Source: Hyphomonadaceae bacterium (GTDB lineage: Bacteria > Pseudomonadota > Alphaproteobacteria > Caulobacterales > Aquidulcibacteraceae). From it: a stretch of DNA of 64,000 bases. Position numbers and translations under genes: made by a program. Shown here piece after piece: positions 46,231 to 55,878 of the stretch. The notes beneath the pieces are model-generated. The model did no database searches and was not told where the DNA came from. It was given only the letters and a program-made list of their open reading frames with translations. The stretch's first letter is position 1; each line of letters begins with the position of its first letter. The DNA lies in assembly GCA_016791425.1 (NCBI GenBank), contig JAEUMQ010000009.1:62001-126000 (forward strand). Reading direction: 5' to 3'.

Positions 46231-46683
46231 TCAGGAAATCCGCGGCGGCGGCCGCACGACGCGAAAGACCGTGCAGGCCCCGGGCGCTGCGGGAAACCCC
46301 ACCTCGCCGCTGATCACGTCGCCGTCGATGGTGCGCGCATAGCCGCCGAAGAGATTGACCATTTCATAGAGGAACGGGCGTTGGCGCCAGCGCTCGCCAT
46401 AGAGCTCGATACGGCCGCTTCCGGCGTCGATGCGGCCGCGCATCGAGAAGGACCCGCTCGGCACGGCGGGATTGTGCGGCAGCGCGGAGAAACGGAAATC
46501 CGCGACGATGTCGCCGCGCGGGGCGTCGCGGCCGGCGTCTTCGATGGAGAGCGTCAGCGCCGTCTCGCCTTGCGCGCAAACGTACGAGCCGATCCATTCG
46601 CCCGAGAGCGGGCCCGCGTGTGCGACAGCTGGGAGAAGTAGGAGCGCGAGCGCGGCGACGAGGCCGCGCGTCAGGCCGATCAC
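46231..46683 (-). CDS. Secreted hypothetical protein in the purS operon
   Basis: A 150-residue protein that starts with GTG overlapping the purS stop (GTGA). The signal peptide (IGLTRGLVAALALLLLPAVAHA) ends in A-x-A. The mature domain reads GPLSGEWIGSYVCAQGETALTLSIED then GDIVADFRFSALPHNP and GSFSMRGRIDAGSGRIELYGERW, a beta-rich fold. No named family is recognised. Translational coupling to purine synthesis for a secreted protein is unusual and may be accidental. Confidence 0.7.
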   Translation of the reverse strand: MIGLTRGLVAALALLLLPAVAHAGPLSGEWIGSYVCAQGETALTLSIEDAGRDAPRGDIVADFRFSALPHNPAVPSGSFSMRGRIDAGSGRIELYGERWRQRPFLYEMVNLFGGYARTIDGDVISGEVGFPAAPGACTVFRVVRPPPRIS

Positions 46684-46925
46684 GAGGCGATCTCGACGCG
46701 GTAGCTTTCGATGACGGTGTTGGCGAGCAGCTTCTCGCACATGTCCTTCACTTGCTTCTCGGCGCTCGCGCGGTCGCCATAGCCGGAGAGGTCGAGCTCG
46801 ATGACCTTGCCGACGCGGGCTTCCTCCACGCCTGCGAACCCAAGATCGCCGAGCGCGCGCGCCACCGCCTTGCCCTGCACGTCCAGAACGCCGGGCTTCA
46901 GCCCTACCGTGACGATCGCTTTCAT
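46680..46925 (-). CDS. purS: FGAM synthase subunit PurS
   Basis: An 81-residue protein: [29 protein letters not shown], then VRVGK-like VGKVIELDLSGYG and KDMCEKLLANTVIESYRVEIA. PurS bridges PurL and PurQ in FGAM synthase. Its ATG overlaps the stop of the MetE-like gene by four bases, and its stop overlaps the next gene by four bases. Confidence 0.95.
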   Translation of the reverse strand: MKAIVTVGLKPGVLDVQGKAVARALGDLGFAGVEEARVGKVIELDLSGYGDRASAEKQVKDMCEKLLANTVIESYRVEIAS

Positions 46926-48052
46926 GATTTCCCCTGCAACTGAGCGTTCGCGAGCCGCGCGCCTTCCGCCAGCGCCTCGAGCTTGGCCCAGGCGAGCTGC
47001 GGATGGATGCGCCCGCCGAAGCCGCAATCGGTTCCGGCGATGACGTTTTCTGCGCCGACGAGCTTGGCGTAACGAAGCACGCGGTTGCGTACGAGCTCGG
47101 GATGTTCGACCAAATCGGTGGAGTGCGTGACGCAGCCGGGCACGAGCACCTTGCCGGCCGGCAGCTTCGTCTTTTCCCACACCTGATGCTCGTGCTCGTG
47201 GCGCACGTTCGCCGCCTCGAAGAGATAGTATTTCGCCTTCACCTCGAGCATGAGATCGACGATGTCGGCCATCGGCAGATCGTGCTTGTGCGGCCCGTGC
47301 CAGCTCCCCCAGCAGAGATGATAGCGCACGCGCTCTTCGGGGATGCCCTTGAGCGCATGGTTCAAGGCCTCGATGCGCAGCGCCGATCGCTTGCGGAAGC
47401 CCTCGAGCCCGAGCTCCGGCCCGAGGCGGTCCCAAAGCGCGACGAGCCACGCATCATCCACCTGCACCTGGAACCCCGCGTCCGCGATCGCGCGGTATTC
47501 GACCGCGAGCGCGTCAGCCAGAGCGAAGAGGAATTCCTCTTCGGTCTTGTAGTAGGAATTGAAGCGGTAGGGCTCCAGGCTCGCCGGCGCCGTGCTCGTG
47601 AAGAAGCAATCGTCCGTGTTCGGCCCGACCACGTCGCGGAAGATCTTCAGGCCGCGATCGAGCATCTCGCGCCTATAGGTGATGGGGCCCGTGCACAGCC
47701 ATTGCGGACGCTTCGGCGCCATGCGCCCGTCCTCGAAGAAGAGCGTGCGGCGCTTGGCGGCGAAGGCGTAGAACTCGGCGAATTCCTCGCGGTCCTTGCC
47801 CTTCATCATGATCGAGACGAAGCCGGACGGCGTCTCGCGTTCCTCGAAGCCGCCGAAGCGCGTGTCGGCGTAGGCGAGCCAGTCGCCGCCCTTGGTCAGC
47901 TCGCCCTCGTTGACGAGGTCGATGCCGATGGCGCGCTGCTTTTCCACGACCCAGGCGACGGAGTTCGTGATCTCCGCATCAGGCGCGTCGATCTGAAAGA
48001 CGTCGGGGCCCGGAAGGCTGCCGACATGCGTGGTCAGAACCGCCGCGCTCAA
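46922..48052 (-). CDS. MetE-like (cobalamin-independent methionine synthase II family) protein
   Basis: A 376-residue UROD/MetE-like barrel. It starts [17 protein letters not shown], and contains possible zinc ligands H-x-C in [11 protein letters not shown] and a Cys in GTDCGFGG, the arrangement used by MetE to bind homocysteine or coenzyme M thiols. It lacks the N-terminal MetE half. Members of this group may be folate-independent methionine synthases or other thiol alkyltransferases; the reaction is unknown here. TTG at 48052 overlaps the purC stop, and its own stop overlaps purS, so it is embedded in the purine operon. Confidence 0.8.
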   Translation of the reverse strand: MSAAVLTTHVGSLPGPDVFQIDAPDAEITNSVAWVVEKQRAIGIDLVNEGELTKGGDWLAYADTRFGGFEERETPSGFVSIMMKGKDREEFAEFYAFAAKRRTLFFEDGRMAPKRPQWLCTGPITYRREMLDRGLKIFRDVVGPNTDDCFFTSTAPASLEPYRFNSYYKTEEEFLFALADALAVEYRAIADAGFQVQVDDAWLVALWDRLGPELGLEGFRKRSALRIEALNHALKGIPEERVRYHLCWGSWHGPHKHDLPMADIVDLMLEVKAKYYLFEAANVRHEHEHQVWEKTKLPAGKVLVPGCVTHSTDLVEHPELVRNRVLRYAKLVGAENVIAGTDCGFGGRIHPQLAWAKLEALAEGARLANAQLQGKS

Positions 48053-48822
48053 TGGACGCTTTCTCCGCCCGCAGCGGCTGCGGCGCCGCCGGCGGCCGCC
48101 TGCTTTAGGATGCCGAGCCGCCGCGCGACTTCGACATAGGCCTCCGTGACGTTGCCGAGGTCGCGGCGGAAGCGATCCTTGTCCAACTTCTCGTTGGTCT
48201 GCACGTCCCAGAGCCGGCACGAATCCGGGCTGATCTCGTCGGCGAGCACGGTGCGCACCATGTCCCCTTCATAGAGCCGCCCGAACTCGAGCTTGAAATC
48301 GATGAGGCGGATGCCGACTCCCCCAAAAAGACCAAAGAGGTAGTCGTTGACGCGCAGCGTGAGCGCCATGATGTCGTCGATCTCCTGGGTGGAGGCCCAG
48401 TTGAACGCCGTGATGTGCTCTTCCGCGACCATCGGGTCGCCGAGCTCGTCGTTCTTGTAATAGAACTCGATGATCGAGCGCGGCAGGGGCGTGCCTTCTT
48501 CGATCCCGAGCTTCTGGGAGAGCGAGCCGGCCGCCACATTGCGGCAGACGCACTCCAGGGGAATGATCTCGACTTCGCGGACCAGCTGCTCGCGCATGTT
48601 CATCTGCTTGATGAAATGCGTCGGGACCCCAATCAGGTTGAGGTTCTGCATGATGAAGGACGAGATCTGGTTGTTGACGACGCCCTTGCCCTCAAGAATA
48701 GCCTTCTTTTGGGCATTAAATGCGGTCGCGTCATCTTTGAAATACTGAATAATCGTTCCCGGCTCCGGTCCCTCATAAAGTATTTTTGCTTTTCCTTCGT
48801 AGATTTTCTTTCGCCGGGACAT
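48049..48822 (-). CDS. purC: SAICAR synthase
   Basis: A 257-residue Pur[33 protein letters not shown], then [39 protein letters not shown] and [10 protein letters not shown]. It condenses CAIR with aspartate. The ATG at 48822 has AAGGAGGACTCC upstream. A low-complexity alanine/glycine tail ([18 protein letters not shown]) extends past the usual end. It leads the operon purC, MetE-like, purS, secreted protein. Confidence 0.96.
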   Translation of the reverse strand: MSRRKKIYEGKAKILYEGPEPGTIIQYFKDDATAFNAQKKAILEGKGVVNNQISSFIMQNLNLIGVPTHFIKQMNMREQLVREVEIIPLECVCRNVAAGSLSQKLGIEEGTPLPRSIIEFYYKNDELGDPMVAEEHITAFNWASTQEIDDIMALTLRVNDYLFGLFGGVGIRLIDFKLEFGRLYEGDMVRTVLADEISPDSCRLWDVQTNEKLDKDRFRRDLGNVTEAYVEVARRLGILKQAAAGGAAAAAGGESVH

Positions 48823-49074
48823 GGAGTCCTCCTTGCGGAGCACGGGAGCGTTAAGCGCGGCTAAAGGCGCCGCGCTCCGGGAATCCAGGATGTCTTGGAG
48901 TCTCGTCCGTGCGCCAGACCTCTCATGTAGAGGACCGAGGGCGGCGGGACAATCGGCGCTTGAAGCGGCAGGGATATCAAGGAAGCTTGTCTACACGCCG
49001 CGTGCTTGCGCAATTGATCGGACGGCCGCGCGCCGCTATGTGCGCCAAGCACCCCGAACGGAGATGAGATCTGC

Positions 49075-49398
49075 ATGTCGAGCTTCGACGATCGCGAGCG
49101 CGCGGAAGAGAAACGCTTCCAGCTGTCGCAGGAACAGGAATTCAAGGCGCAGGCGCGCCGTGCGCGGCTGGTCGGGGAATGGGCCGCCACGATGATGGGG
49201 TTGAGCGGCGACGAGGTGGCCGCCTACGCCAAGACGGTCGTCATCGCCGACCTTGAGGAGGCGGGCGAGGAGGATCTCTTCCGCAAGATCCGCACCGACA
49301 TCGACGCGCGCGGCGTGGCGATCTCCGATCACCAGATCCGCACCCGCATGGCCGAAGCGCTCGACGAGGCCCGCGCGCAAATCCGCGCGGGAAGTTAG
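49075..49398 (+). CDS. F1-ATPase inhibitor zeta subunit (DUF1476)
   Basis: A 107-residue all-helical protein: SSFDDRERAEEKRFQLSQEQEFKAQARRARLVGEWAA, then GLSGDEVAAYAKTVVIADLEEAGEEDLFRKI. This is DUF1476, the zeta inhibitor of F1Fo-ATP synthase in Paracoccus and other alphaproteobacteria. It blocks ATP hydrolysis through its N-terminus. It is divergent from purC with about 250 bp between, which would hold both promoters. It is a strong lineage marker. Confidence 0.92.
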   Translation: MSSFDDRERAEEKRFQLSQEQEFKAQARRARLVGEWAATMMGLSGDEVAAYAKTVVIADLEEAGEEDLFRKIRTDIDARGVAISDHQIRTRMAEALDEARAQIRAGS

Positions 49399-49484
49399 CG
49401 CGGTATCATCCTCCCAGAGGGCGAGGAGGGGCGCCCCGTTCTGCAAAGTCGCGCTATGATGCGCCGAACAGGGGAGGCGCGGCG

Positions 49485-49883
49485 ATGCGCATCAACGGGC
49501 ACAATGTTCTGGCGATCATTCTCGCGGCGGCCGTCATGTATGGGATCGGCGCGGCGATCTATACGGGGCTGTCCGAGCAATGGATGGCGCTGTCGGGCGT
49601 CACCGAAGAGACGTTCGCCGGCCAGGAATGGCGCATGGCGCTTTCGCCGATCATGCCGTTGCTGCTGGCTTTCGGGCTGTCGCTGGCGATCAAGTGGCGC
49701 GGCGCGGCCGGCTGGATGGGCGGCATGGGCGTCGGCTTCTGGATGGCGCTCTGCTTCGTGTTCGCCTCCCGGCTCTACATGTTCGTCTACAGCGTCGAGC
49801 AGCCGGGCCTCCTAGGCATCGACGCCGCGCACATCTTCGCCATCAACCTCGTCGGCGGCGCGATCATTGGGGCCTGGAAGTAG
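49485..49883 (+). CDS. DUF1761-like membrane protein
   Basis: A 132-residue protein with four hydrophobic segments: NVLAIILAAAVMYGIGAAIY, LSPIMPLLLAFGLSLAI, GGMGVGFWMALCFVFAS and IFAINLVGGAIIGAW. The layout fits the DUF1761 family of small inner-membrane proteins of unknown role. It precedes surE by 42 bp. Confidence 0.7.
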   Translation: MRINGHNVLAIILAAAVMYGIGAAIYTGLSEQWMALSGVTEETFAGQEWRMALSPIMPLLLAFGLSLAIKWRGAAGWMGGMGVGFWMALCFVFASRLYMFVYSVEQPGLLGIDAAHIFAINLVGGAIIGAWK

Positions 49884-49925
49884 GGCGCCTGGAAGTAGCA
49901 GCGCCATCCCGCGTATAAGCGCGCG

Positions 49926-50720
49926 ATGCGAATATTGTGCACGAACGACGACGGCATCCACGCCACGGGCCTGGCCGTCCTGGAGCGCATTGCGCGCCAT
50001 TTCACCGAGGACGTCTGGGTCGTCGCGCCGGAGACCGAGCAATCGGGGGCCAGCCGCGCGCTGACCCTGACCGCGCCCATCCGGGTCCGTGAGGCCGGCC
50101 CCAAGCGCTACGCCATCGCCGGCACCCCGACCGATTGCGTGCTGCTGGCGGTGCAGGATTTCATGCGCGAGGCGCGGCCGGACCTGGTGCTCTCCGGCGT
50201 CAATCGCGGCCAGAACATCGCCGAGGACGTGACCTTCTCCGGCACCATCGCCGGCGCCATGCAGGGCATGCAGCTCGGCATCCCCGCCGTCGCGTTCTCC
50301 CAGGCGCGCGGCTTCCGCGCGCCCGACGCGCCGATCCCGTGGGAGACGGCCGAGACCTATGGCCCGGGCGTGCTCGCCGCGCTCCTGAAGCAGGGCTGGC
50401 CCAAAGGCGTGGTGATGAACGTCAATTTCCCCGACCGCACGCCCGACGAGGTCGCCGAAGTGGAGGTGACGTTCCAGGGCCTGCGCGACCAGCACATCGT
50501 CTACGCCGACCGCCGCACCGATCTGCGCGGCCAGGCCTATTATTGGCTCGGCTTCCGCGGCCAGCTCTCCAATCCGCCGGAAGGCTCGGACCTGCGCGCG
50601 ATCTATGAGGGCCGCATCTCGGTGACGCCGCTGCATGTCGATCTCACGCATCTGGAGACGATCCACGAGCTGAAGGGCGTCTTGGGCGGCGCCGCGCCGA
50701 AGCGGACGGATATCGGGTGA
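49926..50720 (+). CDS. surE: 5'/3'-nucleotidase SurE
   Basis: A 264-residue SurE. The N-terminal metal site is [13 protein letters not shown], followed by [50 protein letters not shown]. It dephosphorylates nucleoside monophosphates and helps stationary-phase survival. Its stop overlaps the GTG of the next gene (GTGA). pcm, its usual neighbour, is one gene further on. Confidence 0.95.
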   Translation: MRILCTNDDGIHATGLAVLERIARHFTEDVWVVAPETEQSGASRALTLTAPIRVREAGPKRYAIAGTPTDCVLLAVQDFMREARPDLVLSGVNRGQNIAEDVTFSGTIAGAMQGMQLGIPAVAFSQARGFRAPDAPIPWETAETYGPGVLAALLKQGWPKGVVMNVNFPDRTPDEVAEVEVTFQGLRDQHIVYADRRTDLRGQAYYWLGFRGQLSNPPEGSDLRAIYEGRISVTPLHVDLTHLETIHELKGVLGGAAPKRTDIG

Positions 50721-52213
50721 CCGACGCGGTCCGGGTCGATGCGCGCGCTGTGCGCGTTGCGCCGCGGACTTTTGCCTTCGCGGCCATCGTGCTCGGCGCC
50801 GGGCTGGTGCGCCTGGTCGGCGTCGATCGCCGCTGGCTCTGGTACGACGAGCTGCTTTCGGCGAACTGGTCCGTGCACGGACCATGGGATGCGGTTCTGC
50901 TCGCCTTCCGCTTCGATGTGCACGCCCCGCTCTATTATGTGCAGCTGAGCCTCTGGGCGCTGGCCGGCCGCTCCGACCTCTGGCTCATGCTGAACGGCGT
51001 CGCCTGGAGCATGGTCGCGGTGGCCGCACTGATGCACGTGCTGGCGCGCACGGAGGGCGACCGCGTCGCGTTCTGCGCCGGCGCGCTCCTGGCGCTGGCG
51101 CCGGCCGCGCTGGCGCACGGCGACGCGGTGCGGATGTATCCGATGCTGATGGCGCTGACGATCTGGGCGTGGGACGCCCAATCGCGCTGGCTTTCCGGCG
51201 CGCCGTCCGCGCAGGCGACGGCTCTGCTGATCGTCTCGCAATTGGCCGTGCTCTACACCCATGGCGCCGGCGCGGTGATGCTGTCGGGATGCCTGCTCTA
51301 TGCGGCGCTGAAGGTCGCGGAGCGCCGCGACGCCGCGCTGCTGCAGCGTTGGGCGCTGGCCGAGCTGACGACGGCGGCGCTGGCGGCGCCGTCGCTTGTG
51401 TTTGGGCGCCTGCGCGATGTCGCGCACGCGCAGGGCGCCGACCTCGCAGCGGCTTGGGAGACATGGCGCTTCCTGGCCGCCGGCGCGCTCGCGGCGAGCC
51501 CGTGGGGCGCCGTGCTCGGGGCCGGGCTGCTCGGCGTTCTCGTCTGGGTTTGCGCAGTTGCGCCGAAGCGGCGCCTTGCGGTCGGCTGCCTCGTCTTTGC
51601 CCCGATGCTGGCGGCCGCGCTGATCAGCTTGGCGAAGCCGATCTGGATCGACCGCATCTTCGTGCCGGTCGTTCCGTTCCTGGCGATGGCTCTGGCGTTC
51701 GCGCTGACCGCCCAGTCCAGGCGCCTCAAGGCGGCGGCGGCGGCCGTCGCGCTCACCTGGTGCGGCATCGGCGTCGCCGGGCAGATGGTCCGCGAGAAGG
51801 GCGACGGCTACCGCCCGGCGGCGGCCTATGTCGCCGCGGCCGCGCGCCCGGGCGATCTGGTGCTGGTCGATGGCGAGCGCGCCTATTGGTGTTTCCTCTG
51901 GTATTTTGCCGGGCCCGATTGGGGCCATCCCAGGGAGGCGGCGATCTTCACTTCGGACTGGCGCGACGGATTGGCGCGTTTGCACCCCAGGCTCGCCGAT
52001 TGGCTCGGCTTTAACGCAAAGCAGATCAGTGTCCGCGTACGTGGGATCGAGGCCGCGGCGCTCCAGCAGGCGCCCGACGCGCGAACGAGGCCCCGAACGA
52101 CGCAGCATGAGCTCTTCATCGTGCGTTCCAAGCCGGACGGCGCGCCGATCGAGGGGCGCATATTGGTGGAGAGCCGCAGGATGCAGAACCTCGTCGTGGA
52201 GCGCTGGCGGTGA
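50717..52213 (+). CDS. GT39-like membrane glycosyltransferase
   Basis: A 498-residue polytopic protein with about ten hydrophobic segments. The first loop carries D44-E45 ([13 protein letters not shown]), the acidic pair typical of GT-C/ArnT-type enzymes, and then [12 protein letters not shown]. Transmembrane parts continue to about residue 370, followed by a soluble C-terminal region. It probably transfers a sugar from a lipid-linked donor in the periplasm. It overlaps both surE (GTGA) and pcm (GTGA), so it is in one operon with them. The acceptor and donor are unknown. Confidence 0.8.
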   Translation: MTDAVRVDARAVRVAPRTFAFAAIVLGAGLVRLVGVDRRWLWYDELLSANWSVHGPWDAVLLAFRFDVHAPLYYVQLSLWALAGRSDLWLMLNGVAWSMVAVAALMHVLARTEGDRVAFCAGALLALAPAALAHGDAVRMYPMLMALTIWAWDAQSRWLSGAPSAQATALLIVSQLAVLYTHGAGAVMLSGCLLYAALKVAERRDAALLQRWALAELTTAALAAPSLVFGRLRDVAHAQGADLAAAWETWRFLAAGALAASPWGAVLGAGLLGVLVWVCAVAPKRRLAVGCLVFAPMLAAALISLAKPIWIDRIFVPVVPFLAMALAFALTAQSRRLKAAAAAVALTWCGIGVAGQMVREKGDGYRPAAAYVAAAARPGDLVLVDGERAYWCFLWYFAGPDWGHPREAAIFTSDWRDGLARLHPRLADWLGFNAKQISVRVRGIEAAALQQAPDARTRPRTTQHELFIVRSKPDGAPIEGRILVESRRMQNLVVERWR

Positions 52214-52851
52214 GCCTGAACGAGGCCGATCCCGCGCGCCTCATGCGGTTCGTGCTCGAGCTGCGGCAGGCGGGCGTCACCGACCGCAAGACGCTCGCGG
52301 CGATGGAGCGCACGCCGCGGGCCCTCTTTGCGCCCGATCACCTTTCCGCGCTGGCGCTGGAGGACGTGGCGCTGCCGCTCGCGCACGATCAAAGCCTGAC
52401 CAAACCGTCCGTCGTCGGACGGATGATCGCCGCGTTGCTGCTGACCGGCGGGGAGCTCGTGCTCGAAGTGGGAACCGGCTCGGGCTACCAGACCGCGGCG
52501 CTGGCGCTGATGGCGCGCAAGGTGACGACCCTGGAGCGCCATCGCCCATTGGTGGCCGACGCGCGCGCGCGCTTCGGCGGCCTGCGGCTGATGAACGTGC
52601 AGGCGCATGTCGCCGATGGGCGCGCGGGCTGGCCGGACGGCGCGCCCTATGATCGCATCATCGTGAACGCCGCCGCCGAAAGCCCGCCGCCGGCGCTGCT
52701 CGATCAGCTCGCGCCGGACGGACTTCTGCTGATGCCGACCGGGGCGCGCCTGGACATGCGCCTCATGCGTTTCCGCAAATCAGCCGAGGCGCCGGAAGAT
52801 CTCGGCCGCATCGACATGCCCGCGTTGCAGGAGGGGATCGCCGAGGAATGA
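52210..52851 (+). CDS. pcm: Protein-L-isoaspartate O-methyltransferase
   Basis: A 213-residue class I methyltransferase with a GTG start overlapping the glycosyltransferase. Motifs are MERTPRALFAP, the SAM loop VLEVGTGSGYQTAAL, and YDRIIVNAAAESPPPALLDQL. It repairs isoaspartyl residues in aged proteins. It ends convergent with the DUF815 ATPase gene. Confidence 0.9.
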   Translation: MSLNEADPARLMRFVLELRQAGVTDRKTLAAMERTPRALFAPDHLSALALEDVALPLAHDQSLTKPSVVGRMIAALLLTGGELVLEVGTGSGYQTAALALMARKVTTLERHRPLVADARARFGGLRLMNVQAHVADGRAGWPDGAPYDRIIVNAAAESPPPALLDQLAPDGLLLMPTGARLDMRLMRFRKSAEAPEDLGRIDMPALQEGIAEE

Positions 52852-52903
52852 GCGCGGCGGCGGCCGGCTTAGGTCTTCCATTATTCTGTCTACGGATCGT
52901 CGC

Positions 52904-53740
52904 TCAGAACGCCACAGGCTTGTCGAGCCGCCCCGCCACATCGAGGATGAATTGCCACGCCGTGCGGCCCGAGCGCGCGGCGCGCGTGCGGCTCCAAAGC
53001 AGCGCCTCGCGCTCGAGATCGGCGGCCTTCATCTTGAGATCGAGCCGATCGGCGTAGGCTTTCACGATCCTGAGATAGCCGTCCTGGTCGATGGGATGGA
53101 AACCGAGCCAGAGGCCGAAGCGGTCGGCGAGCGCCAGATGCTCCTCGGCCGTGTCGCGCCACATGAGATCGTCGGAATTCTCCCGCGCATCGCGCGCCAC
53201 CAGATGGCGGCGGTTCGACGTGGCGTAGACGACGACCCGCCCCGCGCCGGAAGCGAGGCCGCCGTCGAGCGCGGGCTTGAGCGCCTTGAGCGCGACTTCG
53301 TCGCCTTGGAAGGAGAGGTCGTCGAGGAAGAGGATGACCGGCGAGGCCTGCGCCCTGAGCGCGGCGAGCAGCGAGCCGAGGCGCGCCAGGTCCTGCGTGG
53401 CGGCCTCCACCAGCTTGAGATCGGCGGCCTCCGCCGCGACCGCCGCATGCACCGCCTTGACGAGCGCGCTCTTGCCCGTGCCGCGCGTCCCCCACAAGAG
53501 CGCGTTGTTGGCCGGCGCGCCCGCGGCGAAGCGCCGCGTGTTGGCCATGAGCTTGGCCTTCTGCTCATCGACCTCGAGCAGGAGATCGAGCGGGGCGCGT
53601 GGGACTTGGGGGGCGGGCGCCAGGCCGCCTGCGGACCATATGAAGGCGGGGGCGGCCGAAAGGTCGGCGCGCTCCGGCGGCGGCGCGAGCCGCTCCAGGG
53701 CCGCGGCGATGCGGTCGAGCGCGATCGAAAGGTCGTCCAT
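52904..53740 (-). CDS. DUF815 family AAA+ ATPase
   Basis: A 278-residue ATPase. Walker A is LWGTRGTGKSALVKAV and Walker B is VILFLDDLSF, with the sensor region VVVYATSNRRHLV and RDTAEEHLALADRFGLWLGF. The family is of unknown role in the cytoplasm. ATG 53740 is preferred over an in-frame GTG at 53743. It is divergent from yajC, with about 140 bp of promoter region between. Confidence 0.88.
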   Translation of the reverse strand: MDDLSIALDRIAAALERLAPPPERADLSAAPAFIWSAGGLAPAPQVPRAPLDLLLEVDEQKAKLMANTRRFAAGAPANNALLWGTRGTGKSALVKAVHAAVAAEAADLKLVEAATQDLARLGSLLAALRAQASPVILFLDDLSFQGDEVALKALKPALDGGLASGAGRVVVYATSNRRHLVARDARENSDDLMWRDTAEEHLALADRFGLWLGFHPIDQDGYLRIVKAYADRLDLKMKAADLEREALLWSRTRAARSGRTAWQFILDVAGRLDKPVAF

Positions 53741-53883
53741 CACGTATTTGTGGCGGCCCCCAATCGGATTGAAAAGCCGTTGGATTGAAATGGCGGGGGA
53801 CGCCGATATAGTCCGGCCGCCGCCGGGCGGGAGGCCCGGCTCAAGCCTTCATTTCGCCGCGCGCGGCCCCCAGTCGAGGAACC

Positions 53884-54231
53884 ATGTTCATCACGCCCGC
53901 TTACGCCCAGGCCGCCTCCGGCGGCGATTCCATGAACGCGATGTTCCTCCAGCTGCTGCCGCTGGTCTTCATCGTGGTCATTTTCTACTTCCTGCTCATC
54001 CGCCCGCAGCAGCGCCGGCTCAAGGCGCACCAGGAAATGATCTCCAACCTGAAGCGGGGCGACGTGATCGTGACGTCGGGCGGCCTCATCGGCACGATCA
54101 AGGTCGTGGCGGACGACGAGGTGCGCATCGAGCTTGCCCCGAACACGGAGGTCCGCGTGGTGCGCAGCACGATCTCGGAAGTGCGCGCCAAGAAGGAACC
54201 TGCGCCGGCGAACGATTCCGCAGCGAACTGA
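53884..54231 (+). CDS. yajC: Preprotein translocase subunit YajC
   Basis: A 115-residue protein with one TM segment (FLQLLPLVFIVVIFYFLLI) followed by RPQQRRLKAHQEMISNLKRGD, the YajC signature, and GGLIGTIKVVADDEV. It associates with SecDF in the inner membrane. It lies 9 bp before secD. Confidence 0.95.
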   Translation: MFITPAYAQAASGGDSMNAMFLQLLPLVFIVVIFYFLLIRPQQRRLKAHQEMISNLKRGDVIVTSGGLIGTIKVVADDEVRIELAPNTEVRVVRSTISEVRAKKEPAPANDSAAN

Positions 54232-54240
54232 GCCGCGAAC

Positions 54241-55866
54241 ATGCTTCAAGTCGCACGGTGGCGCATCGTCCTGGTGCTCGTCACGACGGTCCTCGGGATC
54301 ATCTTCGCGCTGCCGAACCTGGCGCCGCCTTCGGTGCTGAACGCGCTGCCGGCGTTCCTCCGCGGGCCGACCATCAATCTCGGCCTCGATCTTCGCGGCG
54401 GCTCGCACCTGCTGCTCGAGGTCGATGTCGCCACGCTGCGCCGCCAGCGCCTCGAACAGATCTCGGACAATCTCGGCACGGCGCTCCGTGACGCGACGCC
54501 GCGCATCGCCTATTCCGGCCGCGGCGTTTCCGGCGACGCCGCGCGCATTCGCGTGCTCAACGAGGCCGACATGCCGCGCGCGCTCGCCGCCGCGCGCGCG
54601 CTGGTCAACCCGGTGAACACCGGCGCGATTGGGGGAGGCGGCGGCAACGAGCAGGACCTGACGATCACCCAGGCCGAGGGCGGCATCATCGAGGCCCGCA
54701 TCACCGATTCCGCGCTGCGCCAGTTGGCGCGCCAGGCGGTCGGGCAGTCGATTGAAGTGATCCGCCGGCGGATCGACCCGAGCGGCGTCGCCGAAGTGAC
54801 CATCGTCCGCCAGGGCGATGACCGCATCGTGGTGCAGGCGCCGGGCGTGTCCGATCCGGAGCAGTTGAGCCGCCGCATCGGCCAGACCGCGCGGCTCACC
54901 TTCCACCTGCTCGACCCGAACGTCAGTCCCGAGGACGCCGCCGCCGGCCGTGTGCCGCCCGGCGCGGTCTTCATGCAATACGCCAACCAGGAGCAATTCC
55001 AGGGCGGCATCGTCGTGCGCCGCCGTCCCGCGCTTGCCGGCGATATGCTCACCGACGCCCAGCCGCGCTTCGAGCAGCAATCCAATCAGCCGATCGTCTC
55101 CTTCCGCTTCAACCAGAACGGCGCGCGCATCTTCTGCCGGCTGACGACCGAGAACGTCGATAAGCCCTTCGCCATCGTGCTCGACGATCGCGTGTTGACC
55201 GCGCCGGTGATCAACGAACCGATTTGCGGCGGCTCAGGCCAGATCAGCGGCGGCTTCACACCCGAGCGCGCGAACGAGCTGGCGGTGCTGCTGCGCGCCG
55301 GCGCGCTGCCAGCGCCGCTGACGATCATCGAGCGGCGCAGCGTCACCGCCGAGCTTGGCCAGGACGCGATCAACAACGGCGCCTTCGCCGGTGTTCTCGC
55401 CGGCCTCGCCACGCTCGTGTTCATGGTGCTCGCCTACGGCCTGTTCGGGATCTTCGCCTGCATCGCGCTGGTGGTGAACGGCATCCTCATCATCGCCGCG
55501 ATGTCGATCTTCGGGGCGGCGCTCACCTTGCCGGGCATCGCCGGCCTTATCCTCACCATCGCGATGGCGGTGGACGCCAACGTGCTCATCTATGAGCGCA
55601 TGCGCGACGAGCAGCGCATGGGACGAAGTCCCGCGCTCGCCATCGACGCCGGCTTCGGTCGCGCCATGATCACGATCATCGACGCCAACCTGACGACCAT
55701 CCTCGCCGCGCTCATCCTCTTCCAGTTCGGCGTCGGACCAGTGCGCGGCTTCGCCTGGACGCTCTCGATCGGCGTCATCACCTCGGTGTTCACCGCCGTG
55801 CTCGTCACTCAGCTTCTGATCGCCTGGTGGTTCCGCGCCGCGCGTCCGAAGCGTCTCCCCATCTAG
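54241..55866 (+). CDS. secD: Protein translocase subunit SecD
   Basis: A 541-residue RND-like protein. TM1 is near residues 10-28, then the signature LGLDLRGGSHLLLEVD (about residues 39-55), a large periplasmic domain with RRIDPSGVAEV, and the C-terminal five TMs with GAFAGVLAGLATLVFMVLAYG, DANVLIYERMRDE and IDANLTTILAA. With SecF it uses the proton-motive force to finish preprotein export. secF follows by 12 bp. Confidence 0.97.
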   Translation: MLQVARWRIVLVLVTTVLGIIFALPNLAPPSVLNALPAFLRGPTINLGLDLRGGSHLLLEVDVATLRRQRLEQISDNLGTALRDATPRIAYSGRGVSGDAARIRVLNEADMPRALAAARALVNPVNTGAIGGGGGNEQDLTITQAEGGIIEARITDSALRQLARQAVGQSIEVIRRRIDPSGVAEVTIVRQGDDRIVVQAPGVSDPEQLSRRIGQTARLTFHLLDPNVSPEDAAAGRVPPGAVFMQYANQEQFQGGIVVRRRPALAGDMLTDAQPRFEQQSNQPIVSFRFNQNGARIFCRLTTENVDKPFAIVLDDRVLTAPVINEPICGGSGQISGGFTPERANELAVLLRAGALPAPLTIIERRSVTAELGQDAINNGAFAGVLAGLATLVFMVLAYGLFGIFACIALVVNGILIIAAMSIFGAALTLPGIAGLILTIAMAVDANVLIYERMRDEQRMGRSPALAIDAGFGRAMITIIDANLTTILAALILFQFGVGPVRGFAWTLSIGVITSVFTAVLVTQLLIAWWFRAARPKRLPI

Positions 55867-55878
55867 GACGCGAACCCC

